Assembly: GCA_036927565.1 (NCBI GenBank)
Contig: JAYESD010000003.1
Coordinates: 187,631,499-187,695,498 of the forward strand
Origin: Tuctoria greenei
Taxonomy: Eukaryota > Streptophyta > Magnoliopsida > Poales > Poaceae
Direction of reading: 5' to 3'
Length of the DNA stretch: 64,000 nt
Position 1 is the first letter of the stretch; every line of letters begins with the position of its first letter. The notes beneath the pieces were generated by a model. The model saw only the letters and a program-made list of their open reading frames with translations, was not told the DNA's origin and did no database searches. Of the stretch, positions 1 to 10,186 are shown one piece after another. The translations under genes were made by a program, and so were the position numbers.

Positions 1-1197
1 ATGGAGGAGATTAAGTGTGCTTTGTTTAAAATGGAAAAGAACAAGGCTGCAGGCCCTGATGCCTTACCCATTGAATTTTATCAAACTTGTTGGATGATTA
101 TTAAAGAGGACTGTATGGAGCTTTTTTAGGAGTTTTTTAGAGGGAATCTTGATATCTATAGAATCAATTTTGGTATAGTAACCTTGTTTTCTAAAGTGAA
201 AGAAGCTGAAAATATCAAGCAATTTCGTCCTATATGTCTTCTGAACTGCTTATATAAATGGTTCACCAAGGTGCTGACATTGAGGCTTGAACTTTTTGCA
301 AATAGGATTATCAATAGAGCACAATCTGCATTTATTCCACATAGGAACATTATGTTTGGAATTTTATCTCTTCATGAGATTTTCCATGAAACTAAAAATA
401 GGGAACAGGGTGTTGGGATAGTTTTGAAACTTGATTTCGAAAAAGCCTATGACAAAGTCAATTGGCAGTTTTTGTTTAAATGTCTGAAGGCAAGAGGTTT
501 TGCTGATAAGTGGTGTAATTGGATCCAGAAAATCGTGGAAAATGGTACGCTTAGTGTGAAGATTAATAATAAAGTAGGGGCTTATTTTCAAAGTTTTCGG
601 GGGGTGAGGCAAGGTGACCCTTTATCACCTTTGTTGTTTAATTTTGTTGCGGATGTGCTGACTAAAATGGTTCATAAGGCGCAAATGAATGGTTTGTTTA
701 CTGGTCTGGCTGACAATTTGATATGTCATGGGATATCGATTTTGCAATATGCGGATGACACAATTTTTTGTTTCAAGGAGAGTGAGGAGGATGCTAGACA
801 TGTCAAATTGCTGCTATATCTTTATGAGTGTTTGTCAGGGTTGAAAATCAACTTTGACAAAAGTGAGGTGCTAGTTATTGGTGGGGACAATGATCTGGCA
901 TTGAAATATGCACATATTTTTAATTGTCAAGTTGGTGGATTTCCATTAAAATACTTAGGAGTTCCTGTAAGTACAAAGAGAACTAGTGTAGAGGATTGGC
1001 AATACATGGTGGATAAGGCCAACAAGAAAATTGAAATGTGGAAAGGGGGGGTCCTGTCTATGGCTGGAAGAGTGACTTTGATAAAAGCAAGCTTGTCTAA
1101 TGTCCCTACATATAATATGTCTATGTTTCTCCTCCCTAAAAGAACTGTAGATGTAATGGAAAAACATAGAAGGATGCTTCATGTGGCATGGTGGTGA
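1..1197 (+). pseudogene. LINE pol fragment: reverse transcriptase domain (broken)
   Basis: This is the RNA-directed DNA polymerase of a non-LTR retrotransposon, which copies element RNA at the nicked target. Frame 1 is open from base 1 except for an in-frame TAG at 127-129. Family landmarks appear in order: KAAGPDALP near 46-70, FRPICLLN near 220-245, LDFEKAYDKV near 430-460, GVRQGDPLSPLLF near 601-640, the catalytic YADD at 748-759, and LKYLGVP near 946-966. A TGA at 1195-1197 ends the frame. The expected next residues (KKKYHLVKW) are readable in a shifted frame at about 1200-1230, so an indel rather than a natural end separates this part from the downstream one. The N-terminal endonuclease is outside the window. 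The assignment is certain at family level; the copy is a pseudogene. Confidence 0.93.
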
Positions 1198-1224
1198 GAG
1201 GAAGAAAAAATACCATTTAGTCAA

Positions 1225-2394
1225 ATGGAAACAATTTGTAAAAGTAGAAATAAGGGTGGCCTGGGTATCAAAGATGTGAGAAAAATGAATATTTGCTTGC
1301 TGTGTAAATGGTGGCGGAAAATTGAGAATGAATCTGGTCTTTGGCAAGACCTTGTTAATGCTAAATACATTAAGTCAAGATCTGTGGGGAGTGTAAAGAG
1401 GGCTCATGGAGACTCTCCTGTCTGGAGAGATCTTTTGAAAGTCAAAGCTCTGTATTTGAGGGGGAGGAGATTTGAACTGGGTAATGGGAAGATGGTCAAT
1501 TTTTGGACTGATGTTTGGCTAGATAATAAAGCCCTGTGTGTAAAATACCCTATGTTGTTTTTACTGGCTGCCAACCAGGAAATTTCTGTGTTGGAATGTG
1601 CCAACAATGATTGGGTGGTGGAATTTAAAATTCATTTGCCCTCTTTCCTTCATGCTCAATGGTATGATTTAGTAAGTAAATTGAATGCCGTATCACTATC
1701 TGACTCTCGTGATAAAGTGATTTGGTTATGGGATAAATTGGGGAACTTTACAGTTAAATCAATGTTTAATCATATGTCTAAGAGAGAGGTAGGAGGTAGC
1801 TATAAAATGATATGGAAATCAAAGATTCCATCAAAAATTAAAACTTTCATGTGGCTTGCTATGCAAGATGCAATTCTGACTAAAGATAATTTGTTAAAAA
1901 GGAACTGGCAAGGCAACCCTGATTGCTATTTTTGCAATGAGCATGAAACAGTGGAGCATTTATTTTTTACATGTCCTGTGTCATCGGTTGTCTGGTCAAT
2001 TATCGCACAATTTTTTGGGAGTGTGAATAGACCTCTTTCTTTTGTGCAATTTACTGTATGGATTAAACATGTTCTGAAAGGAGGTGAAGATGTTCATTTC
2101 TTTGGTTTGGCGGCAATCTGCTGGGCCATTTGGAAAGAACGAAATAGAGCATGCTTTGACAAAAAACTGATTAAGCACCCTTGTGATGTTATCTGCAATG
2201 CGTGTGTTTTTATGTCATTATGGACAGGTCTGCTAAAGGAAGATAGGCAGCAAGGGGTGAGAGCAGGAGTTGAAGCGTTGCTCAAGACGGCGATCAGAAT
2301 CATGAAGAACCAAGGATATCTCCTTAGAATCACGTCAAGTGCCGAAGATAAAACAGTGGACGATGATGAAGATGTTGCTGGAAGAAGGGAGTGA
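1225..2394 (+). pseudogene. LINE pol fragment: C-terminal zf-RVT region
   Basis: This is the downstream half of the LINE polymerase and belongs with the RT part to its left. It opens with GGLGIKDV, the usual motif just after the RT thumb. It continues through a W-rich connector (FWTDVWLDNK) to the zinc-binding 'reverse transcriptase' domain: IPSKIKTFMWLA near 1828-1860, then a CYFC-x5-H-x3-H-x4-C arrangement around 1924-1975. It stays open for 389 codons to TGA at 2392-2394, so the 3' part is better preserved than the junction. The ATG at 1225 is only the first Met after the frameshift, not a biological start. No RNase H domain follows. Confidence 0.88.
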
Positions 2395-3825
2395 TCAAGC
2401 CTGCGGAGATGAGAAAGTCCCCCATCGCTATTGCTGTTGATGATGCTAGTAATCTGTTTTGTCCTACTTTGCTATTAGAGTCCCAGTTATACTCTGGTAG
2501 TCAGTGTGTTAGTTATTAAATCTTGCTAGTGAGTCAAAACTGTATGATCAGACTCCTTGCAGTTTTTTAGTGGTTATCTTGGTTGTTATGAGAGTAAGTA
2601 GTAGGGCGGTGATAACCTGTATCGTATTAGAGGTCGTTACTGAAGAGTCAGAGAAAAATCCTGCTCAAGGAGCAGTGGAGGAACTTGCTGTAAGTGAATG
2701 ATCTCTGTTTCTGAAATGGAGGTGGAACATAGTTCCTTTTTCAAAAAATCATGGTGAAAGTTGGAAGGAAACCTTCAAAACTACACGTCTAAAAAATTGA
2801 CCAATGTGTGTCATATTCAGTTGTGGCACGTGCCAACTTAGTTTCCTCATCTCTAAATATACTTGGTAAAGAAGATAAACATGATCAACAGGAACCTTGT
2901 GGACATATAGATTGCAATGATCAACATGCACACCATCAAAAAGTAATTTGATAAACAAAAATCCATCTAAAATAATCTTAACATGCAACCTCCGTGCACC
3001 GCCATTTTCTTTATAGCATAAAAATGTAAAGTATCACACATATAGTGTTCAATAGAAACGAAAGAACAACAGAAGGGCATAGTTATATTAGCTGTCTAGC
3101 TTCAGTTGACAGAGGAATAGGGACGAACAGAACAGCCTTGTTAAATTGTAAACTCGCAGAAAACTTCAGTGATACATAAGTCCATAGTGTAAAGTTAATG
3201 TCACGACTGTGTACAACAACCTGTCACGCAGATTCATCAAATTCTAGTTTTGATAGTAAAATGTTTTATCAATGAGTACCATGCTTTAACAAGCCCTGAT
3301 TCATCTAACGGTTCTAATATGAAGGTTCAGAAGTACAGTTATACGCAAATTATGGAAGGGACCACAGAAACATAATTTGTTAGCCTAATTTCATACGGTC
3401 ATTTTGCACCCCATTTTTCATCAACTCGACTGAAGCTTGATTCTATCAGTAATGATGACAAGTTTGTTTATGTCATAATAACCTCTTACAAAAATATGTG
3501 GGGGTGTGTTCTTCTCAAGTACTTAATTCCATAAGCCTCTAACGCACAAAAAAATAAAAGTTTTACCCTGTGCCACTCGAAAATGCATACTTTGAATAAT
3601 GCAACTGCTTATGTATCGTTGCATCTCGGTCAGCTAGAATTCACGCTCATTATATAGCCATCATTGAATTAATTTTAGACAAAGAAAAAAGGCCCTACAC
3701 GGATCACTAGCAGATGGGTTCTTGTTATTATAATGGCATGACCAACAATACATAAGCTGGTAGCATTTTCAAATGTGCATTTTCCAGTTATTTAGAACAA
3801 ACAATTCATTACTAGAAATGGACAG
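2395..3825. other. Unassigned AT-rich sequence (LINE 3' flank)
   Basis: About 1.4 kb between the LINE stop codon and the first gypsy LTR. The first few hundred bases may be LINE 3' UTR. I see no convincing coding frame on either strand, no tRNA-like cloverleaf, no LTR end and no tandem repeat. A 79-codon minus-strand frame at 2749-2988 resembles nothing I know. Confidence 0.5.
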
Positions 3826-3912
3826 TGTTAGTACCCTGCAAGCCAGATACCTCCGCGTACTAGGAAAAGAAATGCTCTGTCCCGCCTTCCAGGAAAGGAG
3901 GCACCCAGGAGT

Positions 3913-4250
3913 CACGTATCCTGCAGCTCCGAACCCGCCTCCATGCTAAGGATGGCTCCGGAGCTGCCACGTGTATTGTAATTTTGGACCCGTCTTCCTG
4001 CTAAGGGTGGCTTCCGTGCCGCCACGTGTCCTGCAGCTCCGGACCCGCCTCCCAGTTAAGGGTGGCTCCTGTGCTATCACGTGTCCAGCAGCTCCGAACC
4101 CGCCTCCCTACTAAGAGTGGCTCCAGTGCTGCCACGTGTCCAGCAGCTCCGGGCCCGCCTCCCTGCTAAAGGTGGCTCCAGTGATGCCACGTGTCCTGCA
4201 GCTTCGGACCCGCCTCCCTGCTGAGGGTGGCTTCGGTGCTGCCACGAGCC
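3913..4250 (+). repeat. 55-bp tandem array with CACGTG boxes inside the Gypsy-1 LTR
   Basis: CACGT(G) starts recur at 3913, 3968, 4023, 4078, 4133, 4188 and 4243, exactly 55 bp apart each time. Each unit runs through CTGCAGCTCCGGACCCGCC and GGGTGGCTCC with scattered substitutions. Four of the seven keep a perfect CACGTG, the core of plant G-boxes. The array lies about 300-630 bp upstream of the TATA box. 55 is not a multiple of three, so the short frames found across it are not coding repeats. Confidence 0.92.
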
Positions 4251-4546
4251 TTGCGACTCTGGGCTCTTCCTTTCCGCCAAGGAGGGACATGGAGTTCCCA
4301 CTTGTACAAGACAACGTGGGTGTTCAAGACCACGAATCGGCCCCTTAAAGACCAAGTTAATGCGTCATTAACCCCGCATTAATGACGCACAATTGGCAGA
4401 GTATCAAGACATAGTAATGCAACTATCAGGGCACATTAATACACAATTAAATCATAATTAAGTGTCTTAGATCGTGTATAGGGTATTTAATAGTCTGGGG
4501 CCAACTGTTGTGCCTTGGCCTCACTGTGAACGGTCGGACCTTAGCA

Positions 4547-4553
4547 TATAAAA
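4547..4553 (+). promoter_or_regulatory. TATA box of Gypsy-1 LTR
   Basis: TATAAAA, followed by GG, in the second half of the LTR and downstream of the G-box array. This is the expected U3/R position for the element promoter. Confidence 0.65.
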
Positions 4554-4815
4554 GGTTGTGCTGCTATGGTAGAAGGGACTCAATCCACTCACGCCCAAAG
4601 CTCGGATAGAGACCGAGCTCTCGCACACTCATACACATGCAATACAACACACAGAGTCCCGTGGACGTAGAGTATTACACTCCGGCGGGCCGAACCATGT
4701 AAATCCCCCGTTTTCACCTTTTTTTAGTTCTTGAGTTTTAGCCCCGCCTGAAAAAGAACATCCACGAACCGCTTCATAGTAGTACTGGAGAAAGTGTCGT
4801 TGCTACACTTCGACA

Positions 4816-4834
4816 TTTGATGCGCCAGGAAGGG
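4816..4834 (+). promoter_or_regulatory. Primer-binding-site region of Gypsy-1
   Basis: Directly after the LTR end comes TTTGATGCGCCAGGAAGG, a slightly altered form of the TTTGGCGCCAGGTAGGGG stretch commonly found at this position in grass Tat-type gypsy elements. I do not assign the tRNA with certainty. Confidence 0.5.
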
Positions 4835-4863
4835 GGGCCCACTCGAGAATTTCAAGACCGACG

Positions 4864-6223
4864 ATGGTGAACTCTGCTGTTGCTTCCTCTAACCCGGCTG
4901 CTAACGCCGGAGGAGGGCATGAAGTCGGTGCCACCTCTCACCGTCCTAGTGGCAATCCAGCTACTGACCCACAGGTTGATGCTGCAGCGCATCAGCCTGG
5001 AAACAATGGACCACGAGCCATTGAACCACCTACTGCAACTGCAGCTGCTACACAGCTGCAGGATGGTGTGCTGGCATCAGTCACCGAATTTGCTACGAAT
5101 TCGGAGAATGCACTCATTGCAGCACGAGCTCTTCTCCAGAATCCTCCAGCACCGGATACTACTTCGGCAGCTCTGGCGCGATGGCATAACAATGTCGACC
5201 ATCTAGTCGTCGCTGCCATCAACTCGCCTCAGTAAAGGCGCAGGCCTCCGCTGGCTCACAACAGGACCGTGTGGAACGACTCGGCCCTATATCATCATGA
5301 GGTGGGTGTGCCCCATCACAGGTGACACACTCACGTTCAGCTTCGGTGGCCCGTCGCTCCGCCATGGTGTCAAAGTTACCGACGACTGATCTTAGGGCTG
5401 AACTTGACCGCCGATATCCGGAGCAAGATGGTCGTCTTACCATCGAATGACGTCGTGAAAGGCAAGGCAATCTTGAGGGTGAGTTTGCAGTTCGAGCTGC
5501 ACCTGCAATAACTCATTCCGGCTATGTAGCTCCACTTCTGGGAGCCAGTGGCGGTTACGCGGCGCTTGCTCCGCATCTCCGAATGGTGGAATGGTCACCC
5601 ATGTTCTGGCCTTACTTGTCGGAGAAGTATGACGGGACTGTCAACCCTGTCGAATTCGTGCATATATACTCCACCGACATCCTGGTCGCGGGAGGGAATG
5701 AGGCCATTATGACCAACTACTCTTCTCAGTCGCCTTGACCGGCACTTCCCGGTCATGGTTCATGAGTTTTCCCCCTAGTTCAGTCTACAGCTGGGGAGAG
5801 CTATGCCGCCAGTTCAATGCCAATTTCGAGGGTTCTTACACTCGTCCTGGCACTGAGCTGGATCTTTTTGCCATACGGCAAAGTTTGGGAGAGTCACTGC
5901 GTTCATTCATTCAGCGGTTCTCCCATGTTCGAAACACTATACCCTCTATCTCGAACGCTTCTATTGTTGTCGCCTTCCGACAGGGCATAAGGGATAAGAA
6001 GATGCTGGAAAGCTGGCCACACGTAACATCCAGGATGTTACGAAGCTCCTTAGCCTGACAGATATGTGCCAAGGCTGCTGAAGGGCAGGGCTGGCACTCC
6101 AAGCCAGCCGCTGAAGCAGGTGCCCCATCTGCTTCCAAGGCAGGAACCGCTGCCCAAGGCAGCGGTAAAAGGAAGAATAAGAAGGCAGGTGGCAAAGACA
6201 AACCACTCCTTGGTACACCTACG
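4864..6223 (+). pseudogene. Gypsy-1 gag, N-terminal part (decayed)
   Basis: This is the structural capsid protein of a Ty3-gypsy element. An ATG at 4864 opens 123 codons of A/P-rich N-terminus ending in TAA. Homology resumes in another frame at about 5575-5738 (MFWPYLSEKYDGTVNPVEF). A further frame (5735-6058) carries the Retrotrans_gag core: RSWFMSFPPSSVYSWGELC, FEGSYTRPGTELDL and a RQSLGESLRSFIQRF-like stretch. A last shift at about 6000 gives DVTKLLSLTDMCAKAAEG and a lysine-rich tail up to 6223. There the Copia-1 element is inserted, and the same reading continues at 18017. At least three frameshifts and stops make it a pseudogene. Pol was presumably downstream but is absent from the window. 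Confidence 0.85.
6219..6223. repeat. Left target-site duplication of Copia-1 (ctacg)
   Basis: The five bases ctacg directly before the LTR TG match ttacg (18017-18021) directly after the other LTR at four of five positions. Removing Copia-1 plus one copy restores the gypsy gag reading across the junction, which supports this as the true insertion point. Confidence 0.82.
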
Positions 6224-6537
6224 TGAAAGTGCATCTAGGCATCCCAGTGGATTTTTGATGATTGACGATGATAATTAAGAGGCTAATGAGATGAATTGAT
6301 CTTAAGCATAGGAATGATGGATAATATGAGATGAGATCCCTCAAAAAGGAAAATTATAAAACGGGTATCAAAGGCTTAAGCGTAGAAATTAGGGTTTCTA
6401 TAGAGTTGAGCTTATATGAGCCGTGTCATGTGAAAGGGTGGATGTATCATGTGCGAGATCATTCTAGGGGGCTCAAAGTGGTGGTTGAGAGAAACACCTA
6501 AGTGAGAAGACAAAAATGAGAAAAGACCCTAGGAGGT

Positions 6538-6860
6538 CGGACTAGTCCGGCCGGGCAGACCAGTCCGTTTTGAGACGGACCAAATGTCTCTGGAGTGATT
6601 CTCAGTGAATTTGGAGCTAAGTCCGAGAGGACCAGACTTGTCTGTTTTTGGACGGACCAAAGCTCTCTGGAAAGGTTCGAACTTGTCCGTTTGGGTACGG
6701 ACTAGTCCGCTTGAGACTTAGTTAGATAAACCTAGAGAACCCTAGAGGGCCAGACTAGTCCGCCCCCTGTGGACGGACTATTCCGTGCCTATCTAGTTGA
6801 GTTTGTTTTGGGACGGACTAAATCCATCTGTCCTACTTCGGACTAATCCGTTTTGGACTG
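6538..6860. repeat. CGGACTAGTCCG-type palindrome cluster in Copia-1 U3
   Basis: Exact CGGACTAGTCCG occurs at 6538-6549 and again near 6703, among many one- or two-base variants (GGACAAGTCC, GGACTTGTCC, GGACTAATCC). The motif is a perfect 12-bp palindrome. It lies upstream of the TATA box; a few further copies follow at about 6990 and 7715-7750. Confidence 0.9.
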
Positions 6861-7049
6861 GACTAGTCCGTTGTTTAGTGACCATTTGAATTTGGAAATT
6901 TAACGAGTAGCGTGACAATTGTCGCACGGTGTGGCAGTTGTCGGGACCTGACCAGAGGTCAGTGGTCCCATTGGGCCCGACTAGTCCGGGGCCAGTTGTC
7001 GCACTATTCCGCCCTTCTGCTAAGGTCAGCAGAAGGGGCTCGGGACCCC

Positions 7050-7056
7050 TATAAAA
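7050..7056 (+). promoter_or_regulatory. TATA box of Copia-1 5' LTR
   Basis: TATAAAAAGG follows CGGGACCCC. The same TATAAAAAGG is found at 17241-17250 in the 3' LTR. Its place between the palindrome cluster and the transcribed part suits an LTR promoter. Confidence 0.7.
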
Positions 7057-7829
7057 AGGAGACCCCCTGCCTCATTTGAAGAAGTCTTGAACCCTAGCGC
7101 CGTCACAAGTGACCTAGAGCCATCCAAAGCCTTCTACTCGTCCTACTAGCCCTCTAAGACCAAATCTTGAAGAGATTAGGGTTTGGGGAGGAGAGTGAAG
7201 GAAAATCATCGCGCTTTGACTCTCGGTTTGATCTCTTTGCACATTGTGTTGTGTTTTGTGGCTTGTGTGAGTTGAGCTTCGTGTCCTCCTCATTGTATTG
7301 ATTTCTGGGAGCCTCAACTTGTGAGCAGCCCCAATCAAACTTTGGTGATTACCCATTCATATAGTGGAAACCAAGCTGACCATTGTGGTGGCTTGATGAG
7401 AGAAGGGTCAAGTGAGACCCCGTCCTTGTGTGAACTTCTCAACGTGGATATAGCCTTCTTTGTGGAGCTGAACCACGGGATAAATCTTGTCTCACTTGTC
7501 TTTTACTTTACGTGATCACTAGTATTGCTATTAGGGTTCATATTGTTCATATTGCTCCCCACATTTGAAATTTGTTAAAATCTTGTAATCTAGGTGTTTA
7601 AACTTTTCAATCTTAGTTGTACTAAGTTACTATACATTGTTCACATCTTGGTTCAACTTAAATTCCGCAAATAACTTGTCGAAACCAAGTTTTTAGGTTT
7701 TCACCCTGTGCTGAGCGGACTAGTCCGGCCCTGTCCAGACAAGTCCGGTCTCACGAGTTTAATCTCGTTTGATTGAGTCATTTTAAGTTTTATTGCCTAT
7801 TCACCACCTCCCTCTAGGCGACCTTCAAT

Positions 7830-7841
7830 TGGTATTAGAGC
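7830..7841 (+). promoter_or_regulatory. Copia-1 primer binding site (tRNA-iMet)
   Basis: TGGTATTAGAGC sits three bases after the LTR end. It is one base off TGGTATCAGAGC, the complement of the 3' end of plant initiator-methionine tRNA, which is intact in Copia-2 (20182-20193). Confidence 0.88.
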
Positions 7842-7878
7842 AGGCTTCTCCACAAGAGTCTAACAACTCGGAGAAGAA

Positions 7879-10061
7879 ATGGTCGGAAGGGATGATAACG
7901 AGGTTCCCGTGGTCATCGATGACACCAAGATGAAGAACGTCGATGTTCTTCAGGATGATCCAAATGACGATAAAGAAGTTCGGATGCTCAAGGCACGGCT
8001 TCGTGAGAAGCTCAATGTGCCCAAGAAGGAGATCAAGCAAATTGCTCCGATCAACATCGACAATGGGAGTAGTTCACAAGACTGCTCCCGATATCCTTAC
8101 AATTATGAGCAACTTACCGCGAGCAGTCATTATTTGTCTATTCTCATTGACAAACCTCCTCCGTTTGACGGAAATTATTACTCTATGTGCAAGCATAATA
8201 TGAAGATGCACCTCATTTCCTTAAATTCTAGCTTGGGGCAAATTGTTATGACAGGTGTTCATCTTCCGAAGAATGAGGAAGACATCACTCCGGAACAAGC
8301 CGTTCTTCTCCATCGCAATGCTAAAGCCGTTGGAGTGATTACCTCCTCATTGACTCGAGAGGAGTTTAACCGCATTGGAGGGTTAGAGGATGCCAAGGAG
8401 ATATAGGATGCCCTCAAGACGACGCATGAGGACAACCGCGTCATTAGGGAGGCGAAGATCGAGATAATCGAAGGAGAGTTTGGGACACCATCATGGATGG
8501 TGAGTCCCCCCAAGACATCTATGACCGCCTCAAGACTCTCAACAACAAGAGTCGGTCTTATGGAAGCACCCGGTGGACCGACCATGAGGTGGTAAAGAGG
8601 ATGATTAGAGCATTCATGACTCGAAATGTCACTCTTTGCTCACTAATTCGTGAAAGTCCGGGGTTTCATAAGATGACTCCCGAAGAAGTGCTTGGAAGAA
8701 TTATCAACCATGAAATGATGGAACCAAAAGCTATGTTCTACAATGATCTACAAAAGTTCTCCTCCATCAAAAAAAGAGATGTCGCATTCAAGGCAACATC
8801 CTCAAAATCACAAGAAAAGGAAGAGAGTGATGAAGAGAGCCCCGACACCGATGAAGAAGAGGCACTCTTCATGAACAACTTCAAGAGGATGTTTAGAAGG
8901 AGAAGGGGGAGCTACCAAAATGAAAGGAAAAGCAAAGACAAGCCCAAGACAAGATCAAAGAGGGTTTGCTACAATTGTGGGGAGTATGGCCACTTTATTG
9001 TGGATTGTCCACATGAAGAAAACAATAAGAAGAAGGAGGGCAAATCCAAGGAGAAGAAGTACTTCAAGAAGAAGAAGCAATCCGGACATGCCCACCTTGG
9101 AAAGGAGTGAGATTCAAATGAGGAATCCTCCTCCGATGAAGAAGAGAAGATAGCAATTATTGCTATGAAGAAGACAACTACGGAGAACAAGCTCTTCCCA
9201 AACTTGGAGACTTCAAGGCCAACTTGTCTCATGGCCAAAGAGGGAAGAAAGAAGGTTAAATCTAAATCATCTTCTTCAATTTTGTCTCATGATGATTTTG
9301 ATAGTAGTAGTGAAAATGAACATATGCTTAAGGACATGAGTAAAAGTACTTTGAAAAGTTTGAAAAGATTGAGATTGTTAAGGGAGGAGATATTTGAGAA
9401 GAAAGAGCTCATCAACCGTCAAGAGGACATGCTCATCCAACAAAAGGAGAGATGTCAAGAGATTGAGGAGCTCTTGGAGCTTGAAAGAGAAAGAAGCAAT
9501 ACACTTGAGCGTGAACTTGCTTTGAGCAAGGAAACTTGCTCAAACCTTGAGAACACTACAATTGTGCTCAAGGATGAACTTGTTAGTTTGACACAAGCTA
9601 ACAAGATCCTTAAGACACAAGTGAAGTCTCTCAAGGTCAATGCACCCTCTTCCTCCACAAGCTCACCTTCCACAAATGTCAAATCCGAAACATCTCAACC
9701 TTGTAAATGCTCGAACTTGATCATAAAGCTTAAAGATGAGCTTAAGTTGGCAAGAACCAATCAAGCACCCAAGAGTGACATTTTTGACAAAGAGAAGATA
9801 GCATATGCACGTAGTGCATATACCAACACAAGACATGCCCTTGTTAAGGATGGTCTTAGTTATTCCAGAGAGAAGAGGCAAAACGTCAAAACTCCCAAGA
9901 ATGGCAAAGACTTGATTATGTTTGTCAAGGGAGGCTCATACAACAACAAAGGGAAGAACATTGCTACTTCACCCAAAATGCCTAAGAAAGAAACTCATCT
10001 ATTGTTTCATGATTTTGATGCATCATATTTCGAGGAACAAGTTTGGAAAGGCCTATACTAG
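7879..10061 (+). pseudogene. Copia-1 gag (broken)
   Basis: Capsid/nucleocapsid precursor of the Sirevirus. The ATG at 7879 follows the primer site closely. The copia-type gag domain (PPPFDGNYYSMCKHNMKMHL, VLLHRNAKAVGVI) spans roughly 8150-8400. A TAG at 8404-8406 replaces the Trp seen in Copia-2. A frameshift at about 8480-8493 leads to the second open part (from 8493), which ends with a CCHC zinc knuckle, CYNCGEYGHFIVDC, at 8967-9008. A TGA at 9108-9110 again replaces a Trp, and the frame continues to 10061. That last part is a Lys/Glu-rich coiled coil (about 9320-9640), the long gag tail typical of Sireviruses. A further shift near 10040 precedes the end of gag at about 10172. At least two nonsense mutations and two frameshifts. 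Confidence 0.9.
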
Positions 10062-10186
10062 GTATGTTGAGCCACACCGCAAGAGTCATAAACCTTGTAT
10101 GTGGGTGCCCAAGTGCCTCTAGACTAATATCAAAGGACCCAACACCGCTTGGGTACCTAAAGCCAAGGCTTAAATCTTTCTTGTAG

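Larger units (their letters stand above)
1..2750 (+). mobile_element. LINE (L1-type non-LTR retrotransposon), 5' part outside window
   Basis: The first 2.4 kb encode reverse transcriptase followed by the zinc-binding C-terminal domain typical of plant L1-like LINEs; no LTRs, integrase or RNase H are seen. The endonuclease and ORF1 would lie upstream of base 1. The 3' limit is a guess: a short A-rich tract near 2745 could be the tail, but no clear poly(A) or target duplication is visible. The copy is inactive because the pol frame is broken twice. Confidence 0.85.
3826..4815 (+). repeat. Gypsy-1 5' LTR (Tat-type)
   Basis: The LTR begins TGTTAGTACCC and ends CTTCGACA, 990 bp, with TG...CA termini. 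It resembles the reversed LTR at 61843-62660, which begins TGTCGGTACCC on its own strand and also carries CACGTG-containing units, a TATA box and a CCGGCGGGCCGAACC-like stretch near the end. A gag frame starts 48 bp downstream. The matching 3' LTR is not in the window because the element is interrupted twice and its remainder is missing. The possible target duplication on the left is gacag (3821-3825), which cannot be checked. Confidence 0.75.
6224..7827 (+). repeat. Copia-1 5' LTR
   Basis: Starts TGAAAGTGCATCTAGGCAT and ends in CTTCA just before the primer site; the 3' copy ends CTTTCA, which gives the inverted TGAAAG/CTTTCA termini. It contains a U3 palindrome cluster (about 6538-6860), a TATA box near 7050 and a U5 copy near 7715-7750. 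Downstream of the TATA comes a leader-like region, with TTAGGGTTT at about 7178. Confidence 0.93.

Noticed and set aside
2749..2988. 79-codon minus-strand frame as a small gene
   Set aside because: No recognisable domain, and such a length is expected by chance in AT-rich DNA.
4077..4382. Overlapping open frames on both strands
   Set aside because: They arise from the 55-bp array. The period is not a multiple of three, so no protein repeat is encoded.
7830..7841. tRNA gene fragment
   Set aside because: TGGTATYAGAGC is the primer-binding complement to initiator-Met tRNA after an LTR; no cloverleaf surrounds it. The same applies at 20182 and 57184.
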